In this document: positions 1 to 10,685 of the stretch, piece after piece
Numbering within the stretch: position 1 is the first letter of the stretch
Layout: each line of letters starts with the position of its first letter
NCBI RefSeq assembly: GCF_020524625.1
Contig: NZ_JAIVLL010000002.1
Location: 558,001-622,000, forward strand
Origin: Brevundimonas poindexterae
GTDB taxonomy: Bacteria; Pseudomonadota; Alphaproteobacteria; Caulobacterales; Caulobacteraceae
Length of the DNA stretch: 64,000 nt
Direction of reading: 5' to 3'
Notes under the pieces: model-generated
Database searches by the model: none
What the model was told of the DNA's origin: nothing
The model's input: the letters and a program-made list of their open reading frames with translations, nothing else
Program-made: the position numbers and the translations under genes

Positions 1-52
1 CGGGGCGGCGGCCGAAGAGACCGAAGAGTCAGACGGGTCCGAAGAACCCTAG
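1..52 (+). CDS. 3' end of an unidentified gene (partial)
   Basis: One plus-strand frame is open from base 2 and ends at TAG 50-52. It would encode an acidic, alanine- and glutamate-rich tail ([15 protein letters not shown]). Such tails are common at the C-termini of Caulobacterales proteins. The stop overlaps the stop of the convergent gene through CTAG 49-52, an arrangement seen three more times in this window, which is the main reason for listing it. Too little is visible to assign a function, and the frame could be open by chance. Confidence 0.35.
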   Translation, partial: GAAAEETEESDGSEEP

Positions 53-1236
53 AAGGCGCTCTGGCCGGTGATAGCGCGGCCCAGGATCAGGGCGTGTACG
101 TCGTGGGCCCCCTCATAGGTGTTGACCGTCTCGAGGTTCATGGCGTGGCGCATGACGTGCATTTCGCCGGTGATGCCGGCGCCGCCGTGCATGTCGCGGG
201 CCTCGCGGGCGATGGCCAGCGCCTTGCCGCAGTTGTTGCGCTTCATCATCGAGATGGCCTCGGGCACCCAGGCGCCGGTGTCGAGCAGGCGGCCGAGCGC
301 CAAGGCGCCTTCCAGTCCGAGGAAAATCTCGGTCTGCATGTCGGCCAGCTTCTTCTGGACCAGCTGACGCGAGGACAGGGGCCGACCGAACAGCATGCGC
401 TCGCCCACATAGTCGCGGGTGGCGTGGAAGCAGAACTCCGCAGCCCCCATGGCGCCCCACGCGATCCCGTAGCGCGCCTTGTTCAGGCAGCTGAACGGAC
501 CGCGCAGCCCCTTGACGCCCGGCAGCAGATTGGCCTCGGGCACGAAGACGTCATTCAGGCCGATGTCGCCGGTGATGGAGGCGCGCAGCGACAGCTTGTC
601 GCCGATCTTGTCGGTGGTGAAGCCGTCGAAGTCGCGCTCGACGATGAAGCCGCGGATCACGTCATCCAGCTTGGCCCAGACGATGGCCAGATCGCTGATC
701 GGGCTGTTGGTGATCCAGTATTTGGCGCCGTTCAGGCGATAGCCGCCGTCGACCTTGTCCGCCTTCGTCTTCATCGAGGCCGGGTCCGAGCCGCCGTCGG
801 CCTCGGTCAGGCCGAAACAGCCGATCAGCTCACCGGCGGCCATCTTCGGCAGGAATTTCGCCTTCTGCTCGTCGGAGCCGAAGGCATAGATGGGGTACAT
901 GGCCAGCGACGACTGGACCGACATGGCCGAGCGATAGCCGCTGTCGACCGCCTCGATCTCGCGGGCGATCAGGCCATAGGCCACGTGGCTGGCGTTCGAG
1001 CCGCCGTATTCCTCGGGCAGCATGGCGCCGAGGAAGCCCATCTCGCCCATCTCGGTCATGATCGACCGGTCGAAGGTCTCGTCGGCGAAGGCGCGCACCA
1101 CGCGCGGCAGCAGCTGGTCGCGCGCATAGGACCGGGCGGCGTCGCGGATCATGCCCTCGTCGTCGGTCAGGCGGCTGTCCATATCCAGCGGGTCATCCCA
1201 GCGGAAGGTACGGGTGGGGGTGGCGCCGTCGGCCAT
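49..1236 (-). CDS. gcdH: Glutaryl-CoA dehydrogenase (acyl-CoA dehydrogenase family)
   Basis: This cytoplasmic FAD enzyme oxidises and decarboxylates glutaryl-CoA to crotonyl-CoA in lysine and tryptophan breakdown. The 395 residues match the family length. The N-terminus has the FRWDDPLD signature of glutaryl-CoA dehydrogenases, the middle carries the [12 protein letters not shown] flavin-binding stretch, and the C-terminus has [19 protein letters not shown], where E375 is the expected catalytic base. The start is the ATG preceded by AGGAGCG. No electron-transfer or crotonyl-CoA genes are adjacent, but a CoA-transferase lies about 0.5 kb away on the other strand and could supply the CoA ester; that link is inference. 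Confidence 0.93.
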   Translation of the reverse strand: MADGATPTRTFRWDDPLDMDSRLTDDEGMIRDAARSYARDQLLPRVVRAFADETFDRSIMTEMGEMGFLGAMLPEEYGGSNASHVAYGLIAREIEAVDSGYRSAMSVQSSLAMYPIYAFGSDEQKAKFLPKMAAGELIGCFGLTEADGGSDPASMKTKADKVDGGYRLNGAKYWITNSPISDLAIVWAKLDDVIRGFIVERDFDGFTTDKIGDKLSLRASITGDIGLNDVFVPEANLLPGVKGLRGPFSCLNKARYGIAWGAMGAAEFCFHATRDYVGERMLFGRPLSSRQLVQKKLADMQTEIFLGLEGALALGRLLDTGAWVPEAISMMKRNNCGKALAIAREARDMHGGAGITGEMHVMRHAMNLETVNTYEGAHDVHALILGRAITGQSAF

Positions 1237-1363
1237 GGTGCGCTCCTGAAAGTCTGCGGGCGGGTCTCCGGGCGGACCTCTTGTTCAGCCCCTGCCGCGG
1301 GGGTGTAGGACAGAACGTGCCGGACGGGTAGAGGGCCGCGCGGACTGCGGCTATGATCCGCGC

Positions 1364-1630
1364 ATGAGCCGCCTGTTTCACCGTCTGTTCGTCGACCACC
1401 CGCGCGAGGTGGACGAGGGGTATTTCGAGCATATGGCCGCCTCGTCGCGGTTCGGCTTCCGCCTGCTGAGGCTGGCCGGTGCGGCCTTCGTGCATTCGGT
1501 GGTGCCAGGCCTGTGCAAGACCACGGTCTCGCGCGAGGTCTGTTGCATGGCCGAGGAGATGGACGGCCGGGCCCGCGAGGCGCGCGAGTGCCGCATGCGC
1601 GAGGCGGGTGTGTGGGATCCGGGGCTGTAG
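1364..1630 (+). CDS. DUF6356 family small protein
   Basis: An 88-residue protein resembling the DUF6356 family of short alphaproteobacterial proteins. It opens with FHRLFVDHPREV and has a hydrophobic central stretch (about residues 30-50, LLRLAGAAFVHSVVPGL) followed by a cysteine-containing segment (VCCMAEEMDGR). The central stretch may touch or cross the membrane. No function is known. It stands alone, divergent from gcdH, with a repeat arm starting a few bases after its stop. The family assignment is from memory of its sequence pattern. Confidence 0.75.
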   Translation: MSRLFHRLFVDHPREVDEGYFEHMAASSRFGFRLLRLAGAAFVHSVVPGLCKTTVSREVCCMAEEMDGRAREARECRMREAGVWDPGL

Positions 1631-1645
1631 ACAGTGATGAGTGGC

Positions 1646-1762
1646 GAGTGGCGAGTGGCGAGTGACTTTGGCGCGGGGCGGGCAGCACGCCCGGTCATGG
1701 CCCGATGACCGACCCCCAGGCGGAGGACCAGCTCGCCACGCGTCACTCGCCACCCGCCACTC
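1646..1762. repeat. Inverted GTGGCGA-type repeat, right arm inside a CDS
   Basis: The left arm 1646-1666 is built of tandem GAGTGGC units (three to four copies from 1639). Bases 1742-1762 are its reverse complement with one mismatch over 21 bases. The arms are 75 bases apart, so a long hairpin is possible. The left arm is intergenic. The right arm lies within the reading frame of the CoA-transferase and encodes residues about 13-19. This looks like a dispersed palindromic element. Confidence 0.75.
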
Positions 1763-2934
1763 CGAAAGGACCGCTGTCCGGGGTGCGGGTGCTGGACCTG
1801 TCGCGCGTTCTGGCCGGACCGTGGGCGACGCAGACCCTGGCTGATCTGGGCGCCGAGGTGATCAAGATCGAGCGGCCGGGGGCGGGCGACGATACCCGCC
1901 TGTGGGGACCGCCCTTCACCACAAGGACCGACGGGTCGCGCGGGGATGCCGCCTATTTCCTCTGTGCCAACCGGGGCAAGAAATCCGTGGCGCTGGACAT
2001 CGCCACGCCCGAGGGGGCCGAGGCGGTCCGCAAACTGGCCATGACCTGCGATGTCGTGGTCGAGAATTTCAAGACCGGCGGGCTGAAGAAGTACGGGCTG
2101 GACTGGGCCTCGCTGAAGGCGATCCATCCGAAGCTGGTCTATTGCTCGATCACCGGCTTCGGGCAGGACGGGCCCGACGCCCACCGGGCGGGCTATGACT
2201 ATATGATCCAGGCCATGGGCGGGCTGATGTCGATCACCGGCCAGCCCGACGGGGCGCCGGGGGCCGAGCCGATGAAGGTCGGGGTGGCGGTCGTGGACCT
2301 GTTCACCGGCCTCTACGCCTCCAACGCCATTCTGGCCGCGCTCTGGCATGCCCGGGCGACCGGCGAGGGCCAGCAGATCGACATCGCCCTGTTCGATGTC
2401 CAGGCCGCCATGCTGGCCAATCAAGCGACCAATTATTTCGTCTCGGGCACCGCGCCGACGCGCATGGGCAATGCCCACCCAAATCTGGCGCCCTATCAGC
2501 CATTTCCGTGTACGGATGGTATGGTCGTCATCGCGGTCGGCAATGACGGACAGTTCCGCGCCCTGTGCTCGGCTCTGGGCGCCCAAGGCATGGGCACCGA
2601 CCCCCGCTATGCCAGCAATGCCGTGCGGATCGAGCACCGCGCCACCCTGTCGGCCGAACTGTCGGCGATGACAGCCGGGCACACCATGAAGGGGCTGATG
2701 GCCGTACTGGAGGCTGCGGGCGTGCCCTGTGGTCCGGTGAATACGGTCGATCAGGTGTTCGAGGAGCCGCAAGCGAAGCACCGGGGGCTGGAGGTCGAAC
2801 AGGTCCGCGCCGACCTGTCGGAGCCCATCCGCACTGTCGCCAGTCCGATCCGGATGTCGGCCACGCCGGTCGCCTATGATCGGCCCCCGCCCGCGCTGGG
2901 GGAACATACGGACGAGGTGCTGGGAGACTTCTAG
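1705..2934 (+). CDS. CaiB/BaiF family (class III) CoA-transferase
   Basis: Class III CoA-transferases move CoA between carboxylic acids through an aspartyl-CoA thioester. The 409 residues contain the family opening GVRVLDLSRVLAGPWATQ, the IKIERPGAGDDTR motif, and GYDYMIQAMGG with D165 as the expected nucleophile. The substrate is not evident; nearby gcdH makes a glutarate or dicarboxylate substrate reasonable (inference). The start ATG at 1705 adds about 22 residues before the conserved core, and these are largely encoded by the right arm of the GTGGCGA repeat. No better start lies between that extension and the core. The stop shares CTAG 2931-2934 with the convergent gene. Confidence 0.9.
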   Translation: MTDPQAEDQLATRHSPPATPKGPLSGVRVLDLSRVLAGPWATQTLADLGAEVIKIERPGAGDDTRLWGPPFTTRTDGSRGDAAYFLCANRGKKSVALDIATPEGAEAVRKLAMTCDVVVENFKTGGLKKYGLDWASLKAIHPKLVYCSITGFGQDGPDAHRAGYDYMIQAMGGLMSITGQPDGAPGAEPMKVGVAVVDLFTGLYASNAILAALWHARATGEGQQIDIALFDVQAAMLANQATNYFVSGTAPTRMGNAHPNLAPYQPFPCTDGMVVIAVGNDGQFRALCSALGAQGMGTDPRYASNAVRIEHRATLSAELSAMTAGHTMKGLMAVLEAAGVPCGPVNTVDQVFEEPQAKHRGLEVEQVRADLSEPIRTVASPIRMSATPVAYDRPPPALGEHTDEVLGDF

Positions 2935-3374
2935 GGCGGGTCGAGGATCAGCTTTGCCGCGATCCAGATCAGCAGGATGCCGAGGCTGACGGCGCCGGCG
3001 CTGATCAACATGCCCTGCCATGCCAGAGGGCGAAAGCGGCGCGGCAGGCTGGTGCCCCAGAAGCCGCCGGTCGCGAACGCGGCCAGAGCCATGACCGTGC
3101 CGGTAGCGCGTGTGCCGGTGTCGATCGGCGGAAGGTCGTCTCCGTCCGGCTCGGCGAACTCGCCGGCCCTGGCCCGCTCCAGAAGGTCGCGCGCCTCGGC
3201 GATCTCGGACTCGTGGGCCATCAGACGGATGCCCAGCGCGCGCTGCATCAGGGGGTCGACCGTCGTCTGGAAGCGCTCGGTGACGGTGACGCGGATACCA
3301 TGTGACTCGAGGAAGGCCGCCGCCAGATCGGCCTCATAGACATCAACGAAGCGGGCGATTTCACGAAGGGCCAT
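2931..3374 (-). CDS. DUF2007-type putative signal transducing protein with membrane tail
   Basis: A 147-residue protein. Residues about 1-70 (FVDVYEADLAAAFLESHGI, then GIRLMAHESEIAEARDLLERA) match the DUF2007 fold, a small domain called putative signal-transducing but with no proven role. An acidic linker (EFAEPDGDDLPP) leads to two hydrophobic segments at about 95-115 and 125-143, so the N-terminal domain probably faces the cytoplasm. It follows a related gene by 15 bases at the end of the odhB transcription direction. It could be a late member of that operon. Confidence 0.75.
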   Translation of the reverse strand: MALREIARFVDVYEADLAAAFLESHGIRVTVTERFQTTVDPLMQRALGIRLMAHESEIAEARDLLERARAGEFAEPDGDDLPPIDTGTRATGTVMALAAFATGGFWGTSLPRRFRPLAWQGMLISAGAVSLGILLIWIAAKLILDPP

Positions 3375-3389
3375 CTATCCTCCTCGGAC

Positions 3390-3788
3390 CTACAGACCCA
3401 GCAGGGAGCGAATAAGGGGGGCGCCAAACAAGGCCCCCACGATCACCATCGGTATCACAATGAACGGCGCCCAGCGGGCCAGCGCAGAGGGCGGCCGATA
3501 CCTCGGGGCAGACGCAAGGTCTGCCCGAAGTTGCTCGGCGACGACATTGCCGGACCCTTCCAGGCCATAGTCGGGGTATGAACCGGCTTCGAGCCGGCGC
3601 AGGAAATCACGGGCCTGCCCAGCGTCGTTGGCTGCCACGAACACCGGCGCCTCGCCCACCGCATACCTGCCGCCCTCGGGAGCCCAGGCAGAAACACCGC
3701 AGGTCTCAAGATAGTCCACCACATGGGCGGCCATCCAGGTGTCGCTCATCCAGGCGACCGCGACCCAATCCGAGTCCGGCCGCGCCAT
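3390..3788 (-). CDS. DUF2007-like protein with C-terminal membrane segment
   Basis: A 132-residue protein with the same plan as its downstream neighbour: an N-terminal soluble domain (WMSDTWMAAHVVDYLETCGV, then APVFVAANDAGQARDFLRRLEAG) resembling DUF2007, a linker, and a hydrophobic C-terminal segment at about 108-128. The shared plan suggests an old duplication. It begins only 3 bases after the odhB stop, so co-transcription with the 2-oxoglutarate dehydrogenase genes is likely. Function is unknown. Confidence 0.7.
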   Translation of the reverse strand: MARPDSDWVAVAWMSDTWMAAHVVDYLETCGVSAWAPEGGRYAVGEAPVFVAANDAGQARDFLRRLEAGSYPDYGLEGSGNVVAEQLRADLASAPRYRPPSALARWAPFIVIPMVIVGALFGAPLIRSLLGL

Positions 3789-3791
3789 GGC

Positions 3792-5300
3792 TTACAGGTC
3801 CAGCAGGAAGCGTTGCGGGTCCTCAAGGTGCTCCTTGATCCGTACAAGGAAGGTCACGGCTTCCTTGCCGTCGACGATGCGGTGATCGTAGCTGAGGGCC
3901 AGATACATCATCGGGCGGATCTCGACCTTGCCGTCGATCGCGACCGGGCGCTGGACGATGTTGTGCATGCCGAGGATACCGGCCTGGGGCATGTTCAGGA
4001 TCGGGGTCGACATCAGCGAGCCATAGACCCCGCCGTTGGTGATGGTGAAGGTGCCGCCCTGGAGCTGGTCCAGCGTCAGGTCACCGTCACGGGCGGCCCG
4101 GCCCAGATCGCCGATGCCCTTTTCGATCCCGGCCAGCGACAGGACGTCGGCGTCGCGCAGCACCGGCACGACCAGACCCTTGTCGGTGCCGACGGCCACG
4201 CCGATGTCGTAGTGGTTCTTGTAGATGATGTCGGTGCCGTCGATCTCGGCGTTCACGGCGGGCAGTTCCTTGAGCGCCGCGACCGTGGCCTTCACGAAGA
4301 AGCTCATGAAGCCCAGCTTGATGCCGTGGTGCTTTTCGAAGGCGTCCTTGTAGCGATTGCGCAGCGCCATGATCGCCGACATGTCCACCTCATTGAAGGT
4401 GGTCAGCTGGGCGGCCGTGTTCTGCGATTCCTTGAGACGGCGGGCGATGGTCTGGCGCAGGCGGGTCATCTTGACCCGTTCCTCGCGCGGACCGACCTCG
4501 CGCGGCGGGGCCGCCGGCGCGGCCTTGGCCGGAGCGGCGGCGGACGGAGCCGAAGCCTGCGGCTGCGACGCGGCCTTCAGCGCATCGGCCTTGGTGATAT
4601 TGCCCTTGGGTCCGGTGGCCTGGATGGACTTCGGGTCAAGGTTGTTTTCGGCCACCACGCGCTGGACGGCGGGGGACAGGTGCGGCGCGTCCGAGCCGGA
4701 GGCGGCCTTGGCGGGCGCGGCCTCGGCCTTGGGCGCCGCGGCAGCAGCCTCGCCCGAGGCGGCGATCTGGCCGATCACCTGACCGGGGGTGACGGTCGAA
4801 CCGGCCTCGGCCGAAATGCTCAGGACGCCATCGGCCGGGGCGCTGATTTCCACGGCCACCTTGTCGGTCTCGATCTCGACCAGCAGCTCATCCTTCGACA
4901 CCCGGTCGCCGGACTTCTTCTGCCAGGTTCCGACCGAACCCTCGGCGACGCTCTCGCCCATGGTCGGCACCTGGACGGGCACCGAGGCTTCTTCCTTGGC
5001 GGCGGCCGGAGCGGCGGCAGGCTTGGCCTCGGCCTTGGGGGCAGCCTCACCGGCGGGGGCGGCGGCGCCCTCGGTCACCTTGCCCAGCACGGCGCCGGGG
5101 GTGACGGTGTCGCCGGCGTCGAAGGCGATTTCGGCCAGGGTGCCGTCGGCGGGCGAGACCACCTCGAGCGAGACCTTGTCGGTTTCCAGCTCGACCAGCA
5201 GCTCATCGCGCTTGACCGGGTCGCCGACCTTTTTCGTCCACTTCGCAATGGTGGCTTCGGCGACGGATTCACCAAGGGCGGGGGTCAGGATATCAGCCAT
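3792..5300 (-). CDS. odhB: Dihydrolipoyllysine succinyltransferase, E2 of 2-oxoglutarate dehydrogenase
   Basis: E2o core enzyme of the TCA-cycle 2-oxoglutarate dehydrogenase complex; it transfers succinyl from lipoamide to CoA. The order is lipoyl domain 1 (about residues 2-77, lipoyl K42 in ETDKVSLEV), an Ala/Pro/Lys/Glu linker, lipoyl domain 2 (about 108-183, K147 in ETDKVAVEI), a second linker, the E1/E3-binding domain ([10 protein letters not shown]) and the catalytic domain ending in [10 protein letters not shown] with H473 and D477. At 502 residues it is about 100 longer than the usual single-lipoyl E2o because of the second lipoyl domain. It lies 28 bases after sucA. No lpd (E3) gene is visible here. 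Confidence 0.95.
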   Translation of the reverse strand: MADILTPALGESVAEATIAKWTKKVGDPVKRDELLVELETDKVSLEVVSPADGTLAEIAFDAGDTVTPGAVLGKVTEGAAAPAGEAAPKAEAKPAAAPAAAKEEASVPVQVPTMGESVAEGSVGTWQKKSGDRVSKDELLVEIETDKVAVEISAPADGVLSISAEAGSTVTPGQVIGQIAASGEAAAAAPKAEAAPAKAASGSDAPHLSPAVQRVVAENNLDPKSIQATGPKGNITKADALKAASQPQASAPSAAAPAKAAPAAPPREVGPREERVKMTRLRQTIARRLKESQNTAAQLTTFNEVDMSAIMALRNRYKDAFEKHHGIKLGFMSFFVKATVAALKELPAVNAEIDGTDIIYKNHYDIGVAVGTDKGLVVPVLRDADVLSLAGIEKGIGDLGRAARDGDLTLDQLQGGTFTITNGGVYGSLMSTPILNMPQAGILGMHNIVQRPVAIDGKVEIRPMMYLALSYDHRIVDGKEAVTFLVRIKEHLEDPQRFLLDL

Positions 5301-5328
5301 GTCAGTTCCGGTTCCGGATAAGCAGGGG

Positions 5329-8300
5329 TCAGTTCGGGGTGGCGAGGGCGTCGGCGAGGAAGGCGTCGAGCTCGGCCTTGTGGCGGCTCATCAGACCGGC
5401 CGCCGTCGAGGCCGAGGCAGGACGACCGACGTAACGGGCGCGCTTTGACTTCACATCGAGCTTGTCGAGCGTCAGTTCAAGCCAGGGGTCGACGAAGGTC
5501 CAGCCGCCCATGTTCTTGGGCTCTTCCTGACACCAGACCAGTTCGGCGCCGGGGAAGCGGGCCAGTTCGGTCATCAGAGACTTCATGGGCCAGGGATAGA
5601 ACTGTTCCAGACGCAGGATGTAGATGTCGTCCACGGCCTTGCCGTCCTTGAAGGCGGCCTCGCGGGCTTCCAGCAGGTCGTAATAGACCTTGCCCGAGCA
5701 CAGGATGACGCGCCGGACATCGGCATCGCCCTTCAGCGTCATGCCGGCCACGTCGGGACGGGTCTGGGCGTCGTCGTGCAGCACGCGGTGGAAGGAGCTG
5801 CCCTCGGCCAGATCCGACAGGGGCGAGACCGCCTTCTTGTGACGCAGCAGCGACTTGGGCGTCATCAGGATCAGCGGCTTGCGGAACGGCCGGTGCATCT
5901 GGCGACGCAGGATGTGGAAATAGTTGGCGGGTGTCGTGCAGTTGGCGACCTGCATGTTTTCCTCGGCGCAGGCCTGCAGGAAGCGCTCCAGACGGGCCGA
6001 GGAGTGTTCGGGTCCCTGCCCTTCGTAGCCGTGCGGCAGCAGCATGGTCAGGCCGCACATGCGCAGCCATTTGCGCTCGCCCGAGCTGATGAACTGGTCG
6101 ATGACGACCTGGGCGCCGTTCACGAAGTCGCCGAACTGGGCCTCCCACATGACCAGCGTATTGGGGTCGCTGAGGGCATAGCCGTACTCGAAGCCCAGCA
6201 CGGCCTCTTCCGACAGGGCCGAGTCGATCACCTCGAAATGGGCCTGGCCGTCGCGCAGGTGATTGAGCGGAACGAAGCGTTCTTCCGTGGTCTGATCAAT
6301 GATGCCGGAGTGGCGCTGGGAGAAGGTGCCGCGCACCGAATCCTGGCCGGACAGGCGGACGGGGAAGCCCTCGTCCAGCAGGGTACCGAAGGCGAGGCTT
6401 TCGGCGGTGGCCCAGTCGAGGTCCTGACCGGTCTCGATCATCTGGCGGCGCCCATCGAGCACGCGACGCAGCGTCTTGTGCACGTCGATGCTGTTCGGGG
6501 CGGTGGTCAGGCGGGTGCCGATCTCGACGAGGCGATCCTTTGCCACTGCGGTCTCGCCGCGCAGCTCGTCGCCCTCGGGCTTGCCGATGCCGTGCCACTG
6601 GCCGTCCAGCCAGTCGGCCTTCTCGGCCTTGAAGGTCTTGCCGGCGTCAAATTCGGCGTCGAGGAACTCCTCGAAGCGGGTGATCTCGGCCTCGACCTCC
6701 TCGGCGGTGATGACACCCTCGGCGACCAGACGCTCGGCATAGAGTTCGCGGGTCGATTTCTGGGCCCGGATCTTCGAATACATCAGCGGCTGGGTGAAGG
6801 TCGGATCGTCGCCTTCGTTGTGGCCGAAGCGGCGGTAGCAGAACATGTCTACCACCACGTCCTTGTGGAATTTCTGGCGGAACTCGGTGGCCACCTTGGC
6901 GGCGAAGACCACCGCCTCGGGATCATCGCCGTTCACGTGGAAGATCGGCGCCTGGACCATCAGGGCCACGTCCGACGGATAGGGCGACGAGCGGCTGTTG
7001 CGCGGGGCGGTGGTGAAGCCGATCTGGTTGTTGACCACGAAATGGACCGTGCCGCCGGTGCGGTAGCCCTTCAGCCCCATCAGGGCGAAACATTCGGCCA
7101 CCACGCCCTGACCGGCGAAGGCCGCGTCACCGTGGATCAGCAGGGGCAGCACCTTGGTGCGGTCCAGCGCCCATTCGGCCTCGGGCTTGCCGGCATTGGC
7201 CTCGCGGATGTCGAAGGCCTGTTTGGCGCGTGCCTTGCCCAGCACCACCGGATTGACGATCTCGAGGTGGCTGGGGTTGGCGGTCAGCGACAGGTGGACC
7301 CGGTTGTCGTCGAACGACCGGTCCGAGCTGGCGCCCATGTGATATTTGACGTCGCCCGAGCCATCGATGTCGGACGGCACGGACGAACCGCCCTGGAATT
7401 CGTGGAAGATGGCGCGATAGGGCTTGCCCATCACGGCCGACAGGACGTTCAGGCGACCCCGGTGGGCCATGCCGAGCACGATCTCGTCAACGCCCAGATT
7501 GCCCCCGCGCTTGATGACCTGCTCCAGCGCCGGAACCATGGCCTCGCCGCCGTCCAGGCCGAAGCGCTTCGTGCCGGGGAAGCGCTTGTGCAGGAAGCGC
7601 TCGAAGGTCTCGGCCTCGATCAGCTTGTTGAGGATGGCCAGCTTGCCCTCGCGGGTGAAGGCGTTTTCCTCGTACTTGTCGGGGCCTTCGATGCGCGCCT
7701 GCAGCCAGGATTTCTCCTCCGGCTCGGCGATGTGCATGTACTGGATGCCGATGTGCCCGCAGTAGGTGCGCCTCAGGATGGCCAGCACCTCGCGAAGGGT
7801 GCCGGTCTCAAGACCGAGCACGCCATCAAGGAAGATCGGCTTGTCGAGGTCGGCCTCGCTGAAGCCGTAGAATTCGGGGGTCAGCTCGGGGTTCTGGACC
7901 GGCGGCTCCATGCCCAGCGGATCGAGCGTGGCCTGCAGGTGGCCGCGCACGCGGTAGCTGCGGATCAGCATCAGGGCGCGGATCGAATCGTGGGCGGCGG
8001 CGCGCACATCCTCGGGCGTGGCGGCCGAGGCGGCGGGCGCGGGTGCGGCGGCCTTGCCCGGCTTTCCTGCCGATTTGGCGGCGGGCTTCGCTTCGGGCCA
8101 GCGGCCGTCGAACACGCCGGTGTCCTCGGACGGTTCGCCCGCGCCCTTGCGGCCCCAGGCACCGGCGCCGGCCGAGGCCTTTACCGTCGAGGCGGAATCG
8201 CGCAGCTGGTCAAAGAAGGATCGCCACTCGGCCGAAACCGAGGCCGGGTCATCGGCCCAGCGGGCGTGGAGATCCTCGATAAAGGCGGCGTTCGCCCCGT

Positions 8301-8355
8301 AGAGAAAGCTGGTCTCGGCAAAGACCTGGTTCAGCCGACCGGCATCATCCGCCAT
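5329..8355 (-). CDS. sucA: 2-oxoglutarate dehydrogenase E1 component
   Basis: Thiamin-diphosphate E1o decarboxylates 2-oxoglutarate and succinylates the E2 lipoyl arm. The frame stays open further upstream, but the conserved N-terminus begins at [12 protein letters not shown], so the start is placed at 8355, giving 1008 residues, close to the family norm near 950-1000. Family features are [17 protein letters not shown] near the N-terminus (E2-binding segment), [29 protein letters not shown] in the cofactor region, and a C-terminal EEPKNMGGW stretch. It is followed closely by odhB. A strong hairpin separates it from sucD, so it may also have its own promoter. Confidence 0.95.
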   Translation of the reverse strand: MADDAGRLNQVFAETSFLYGANAAFIEDLHARWADDPASVSAEWRSFFDQLRDSASTVKASAGAGAWGRKGAGEPSEDTGVFDGRWPEAKPAAKSAGKPGKAAAPAPAASAATPEDVRAAAHDSIRALMLIRSYRVRGHLQATLDPLGMEPPVQNPELTPEFYGFSEADLDKPIFLDGVLGLETGTLREVLAILRRTYCGHIGIQYMHIAEPEEKSWLQARIEGPDKYEENAFTREGKLAILNKLIEAETFERFLHKRFPGTKRFGLDGGEAMVPALEQVIKRGGNLGVDEIVLGMAHRGRLNVLSAVMGKPYRAIFHEFQGGSSVPSDIDGSGDVKYHMGASSDRSFDDNRVHLSLTANPSHLEIVNPVVLGKARAKQAFDIREANAGKPEAEWALDRTKVLPLLIHGDAAFAGQGVVAECFALMGLKGYRTGGTVHFVVNNQIGFTTAPRNSRSSPYPSDVALMVQAPIFHVNGDDPEAVVFAAKVATEFRQKFHKDVVVDMFCYRRFGHNEGDDPTFTQPLMYSKIRAQKSTRELYAERLVAEGVITAEEVEAEITRFEEFLDAEFDAGKTFKAEKADWLDGQWHGIGKPEGDELRGETAVAKDRLVEIGTRLTTAPNSIDVHKTLRRVLDGRRQMIETGQDLDWATAESLAFGTLLDEGFPVRLSGQDSVRGTFSQRHSGIIDQTTEERFVPLNHLRDGQAHFEVIDSALSEEAVLGFEYGYALSDPNTLVMWEAQFGDFVNGAQVVIDQFISSGERKWLRMCGLTMLLPHGYEGQGPEHSSARLERFLQACAEENMQVANCTTPANYFHILRRQMHRPFRKPLILMTPKSLLRHKKAVSPLSDLAEGSSFHRVLHDDAQTRPDVAGMTLKGDADVRRVILCSGKVYYDLLEAREAAFKDGKAVDDIYILRLEQFYPWPMKSLMTELARFPGAELVWCQEEPKNMGGWTFVDPWLELTLDKLDVKSKRARYVGRPASASTAAGLMSRHKAELDAFLADALATPN

Positions 8356-8458
8356 CGTGTTCGTCGCAGTCCCTTGGCCGCGGAGCGGCACGCTCCGTCG
8401 GTGACGGGACATATACGCACGGTTCGGCGGCGGGTCATGACCGAAACGGGGCGAAAGA

Positions 8459-8494
8459 GCGGGAAATTTGGTCCTGCGACCAGAAATTTCCCGC
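8459..8494 (-). terminator. Strong hairpin between sucD and sucA
   Basis: GCGGGAAATTT (8459-8469) pairs perfectly with AAATTTCCCGC (8484-8494), and an inner GGTC/GACC extends the stem across a two-base bulge, leaving a CTGC-centred loop. On the minus strand it starts about a dozen bases after the sucD stop and is followed by TCTTTCG. It could act as a partial terminator or as a processing and mRNA-stability boundary setting the sucD to sucA ratio. Confidence 0.55.
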
Positions 8495-8506
8495 AACAGC
8501 CCCGCT

Positions 8507-9409
<903 letters not shown>

Positions 9410-9471
9410 TGTAGACCTGAATTGAGCGCCGCAGGGCGGCAGGCGTTTGAAAGAAAAGGGTTCTGGGGGAC

Positions 9472-10077
9472 CTAGTTCGCGACGGGCCGCATGAACATGA
9501 TCATGATCACGCCATCCGAATCCCCGGTCATGACGACCCGCACCTGGCCCGACTCGACAAGGGCCTTCAGCTCGTCCTCGGCGAGATCGGCCGGCAGGGC
9601 CTGACGTCGGCCGTTGACGAGGGTGTAGGGATAGCCCCGCAGGCCGTCCGTGCTCATGATCGTGTTGGGCGTCATGCCGAGCCAGTCGGCCACCACCCGG
9701 TCCACAGCCTCATAGTCGCCCGGCATCGTCCCGATCGCGCAGACCGCCATATGCACGTTACCGCTGTCGGTCAGGGTGCCCATTTCGTCGGCCATGTCGC
9801 CGGTCATGGCGATCACCATGCCCTCGCCCTCGAACTTGATGCGGGCCTGCATATTGTCGAACGGGGCATCCGCACCCAACAGCTCCGGGGGCAGCACCTG
9901 CCAGTCCTGGCCATCCAGCTTGGCCATGGCGGCATCCGCCGCCCCGTCCGTGGCGACGCAAACCGACTGGAAGGTGGACAGCAGGGGGTCAGGCTGGGCC
10001 TGGGCATGGGCCATGGCGGGCACCAGCGTCAGGGCCGCTGCGACGGCGAGGGGTTTGAGAAGCGGGGAAAGAGTCAT
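9472..10077 (-). CDS. Exported protein of unknown function, sucCD-embedded paralogue 3
   Basis: A 201-residue protein with a clear Sec signal peptide ([25 protein letters not shown], cleavage after AHA). The mature part begins with a [25 protein letters not shown] stretch that aligns by eye with the two upstream genes: a cysteine, a helix, then an aromatic strand. A second cysteine occurs in VHMAVCAIG. Its signal peptide is nearly the same as that of the next gene upstream, which points to fairly recent duplication. It lies 62 bases before sucD in the same direction. I do not recognise a named domain; a periplasmic location is inferred. Confidence 0.75.
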   Translation of the reverse strand: MTLSPLLKPLAVAAALTLVPAMAHAQAQPDPLLSTFQSVCVATDGAADAAMAKLDGQDWQVLPPELLGADAPFDNMQARIKFEGEGMVIAMTGDMADEMGTLTDSGNVHMAVCAIGTMPGDYEAVDRVVADWLGMTPNTIMSTDGLRGYPYTLVNGRRQALPADLAEDELKALVESGQVRVVMTGDSDGVIMIMFMRPVAN

Positions 10078-10103
10078 GGGATGAGCTCCGCGAAGAGATT
10101 GGG

Positions 10104-10658
10104 TTACGGCCGGACAGGTGAGACGGAGACGGATGTGTTGATGACGATCTGACGCGAGAGGGAAATGGCCGCGGCGTTATCAGAGCCTTCGGCATAGGAC
10201 AGGGTCCACTCGCCGGTCGAGGACCAACTGCGGACGAGGCCGCGCCCGCCCAGGCCGGCAGGCAGATCCGCCGCCTCAAGTCCGAGACTGGCGGCGAACT
10301 CCGCGATCTCGCCCTCGAGCGAGGCCGGGGCATGCTCGACCGAGACCACGCAGACGGAGCCCACGGACGCTTCGGACTCGCGGCGAGGATCAGGAATCCG
10401 GGTAAGCATGATCTGGGCATCGGGGGTGCGATACGCGACGTTCCAGCCGGCCCCATCCGAGGTCATTCGAACCCGCCGCCAGCGACGTTCCCGACCAAGG
10501 CTCTCGAATGCGGTGCGGTCCAGGCCGGTCTCGATACAGGCGTCCCGAATGAGCTGCACTGCGGCACCCCCCTGCTGGGCCTGGGCATGAGCCAGACCGG
10601 GAATCAGCGTCAGGACCGTCACGGCAGCGAGCGGCTTGAGTATCGAGGGAAGAGTCAT
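10104..10658 (-). CDS. Exported protein of unknown function, sucCD-embedded paralogue 2
   Basis: A 184-residue protein with signal peptide [25 protein letters not shown]. The mature N-terminus [26 protein letters not shown] matches the pattern of both neighbours, and a later cysteine sits in [11 protein letters not shown], equivalent to VHMAVCAIG in paralogue 3. Both relatives end in a hydrophobic strand followed by a PV motif (SVSPVRP here, MFMRPVAN in paralogue 3, ILAHPVRP in paralogue 1). The gene is 26 bases from paralogue 3 and 27 from paralogue 1, so all three are probably one transcript with sucC. Function unknown. Confidence 0.75.
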   Translation of the reverse strand: MTLPSILKPLAAVTVLTLIPGLAHAQAQQGGAAVQLIRDACIETGLDRTAFESLGRERRWRRVRMTSDGAGWNVAYRTPDAQIMLTRIPDPRRESEASVGSVCVVSVEHAPASLEGEIAEFAASLGLEAADLPAGLGGRGLVRSWSSTGEWTLSYAEGSDNAAAISLSRQIVINTSVSVSPVRP

Positions 10659-10685
10659 TGGAGAAGCTCCGAGTCCTCTGTCGCG

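Noticed and set aside
94..1308. Long plus-strand open frame of 404 codons antisense to gcdH
   Set aside because: Shadow of the real gene in GC-rich DNA; composition is Gly/Ala/His/Arg with no family pattern, while the minus strand encodes a clear acyl-CoA dehydrogenase. The same applies to the long antisense frames opposite sucA, odhB, the TonB receptor, the S9 peptidases and rsmI/hemW.
1378..3021. 547-codon minus-strand frame across the CoA-transferase region
   Set aside because: It is antisense to two well-supported genes and runs through the intergenic repeat; no domain pattern is visible.
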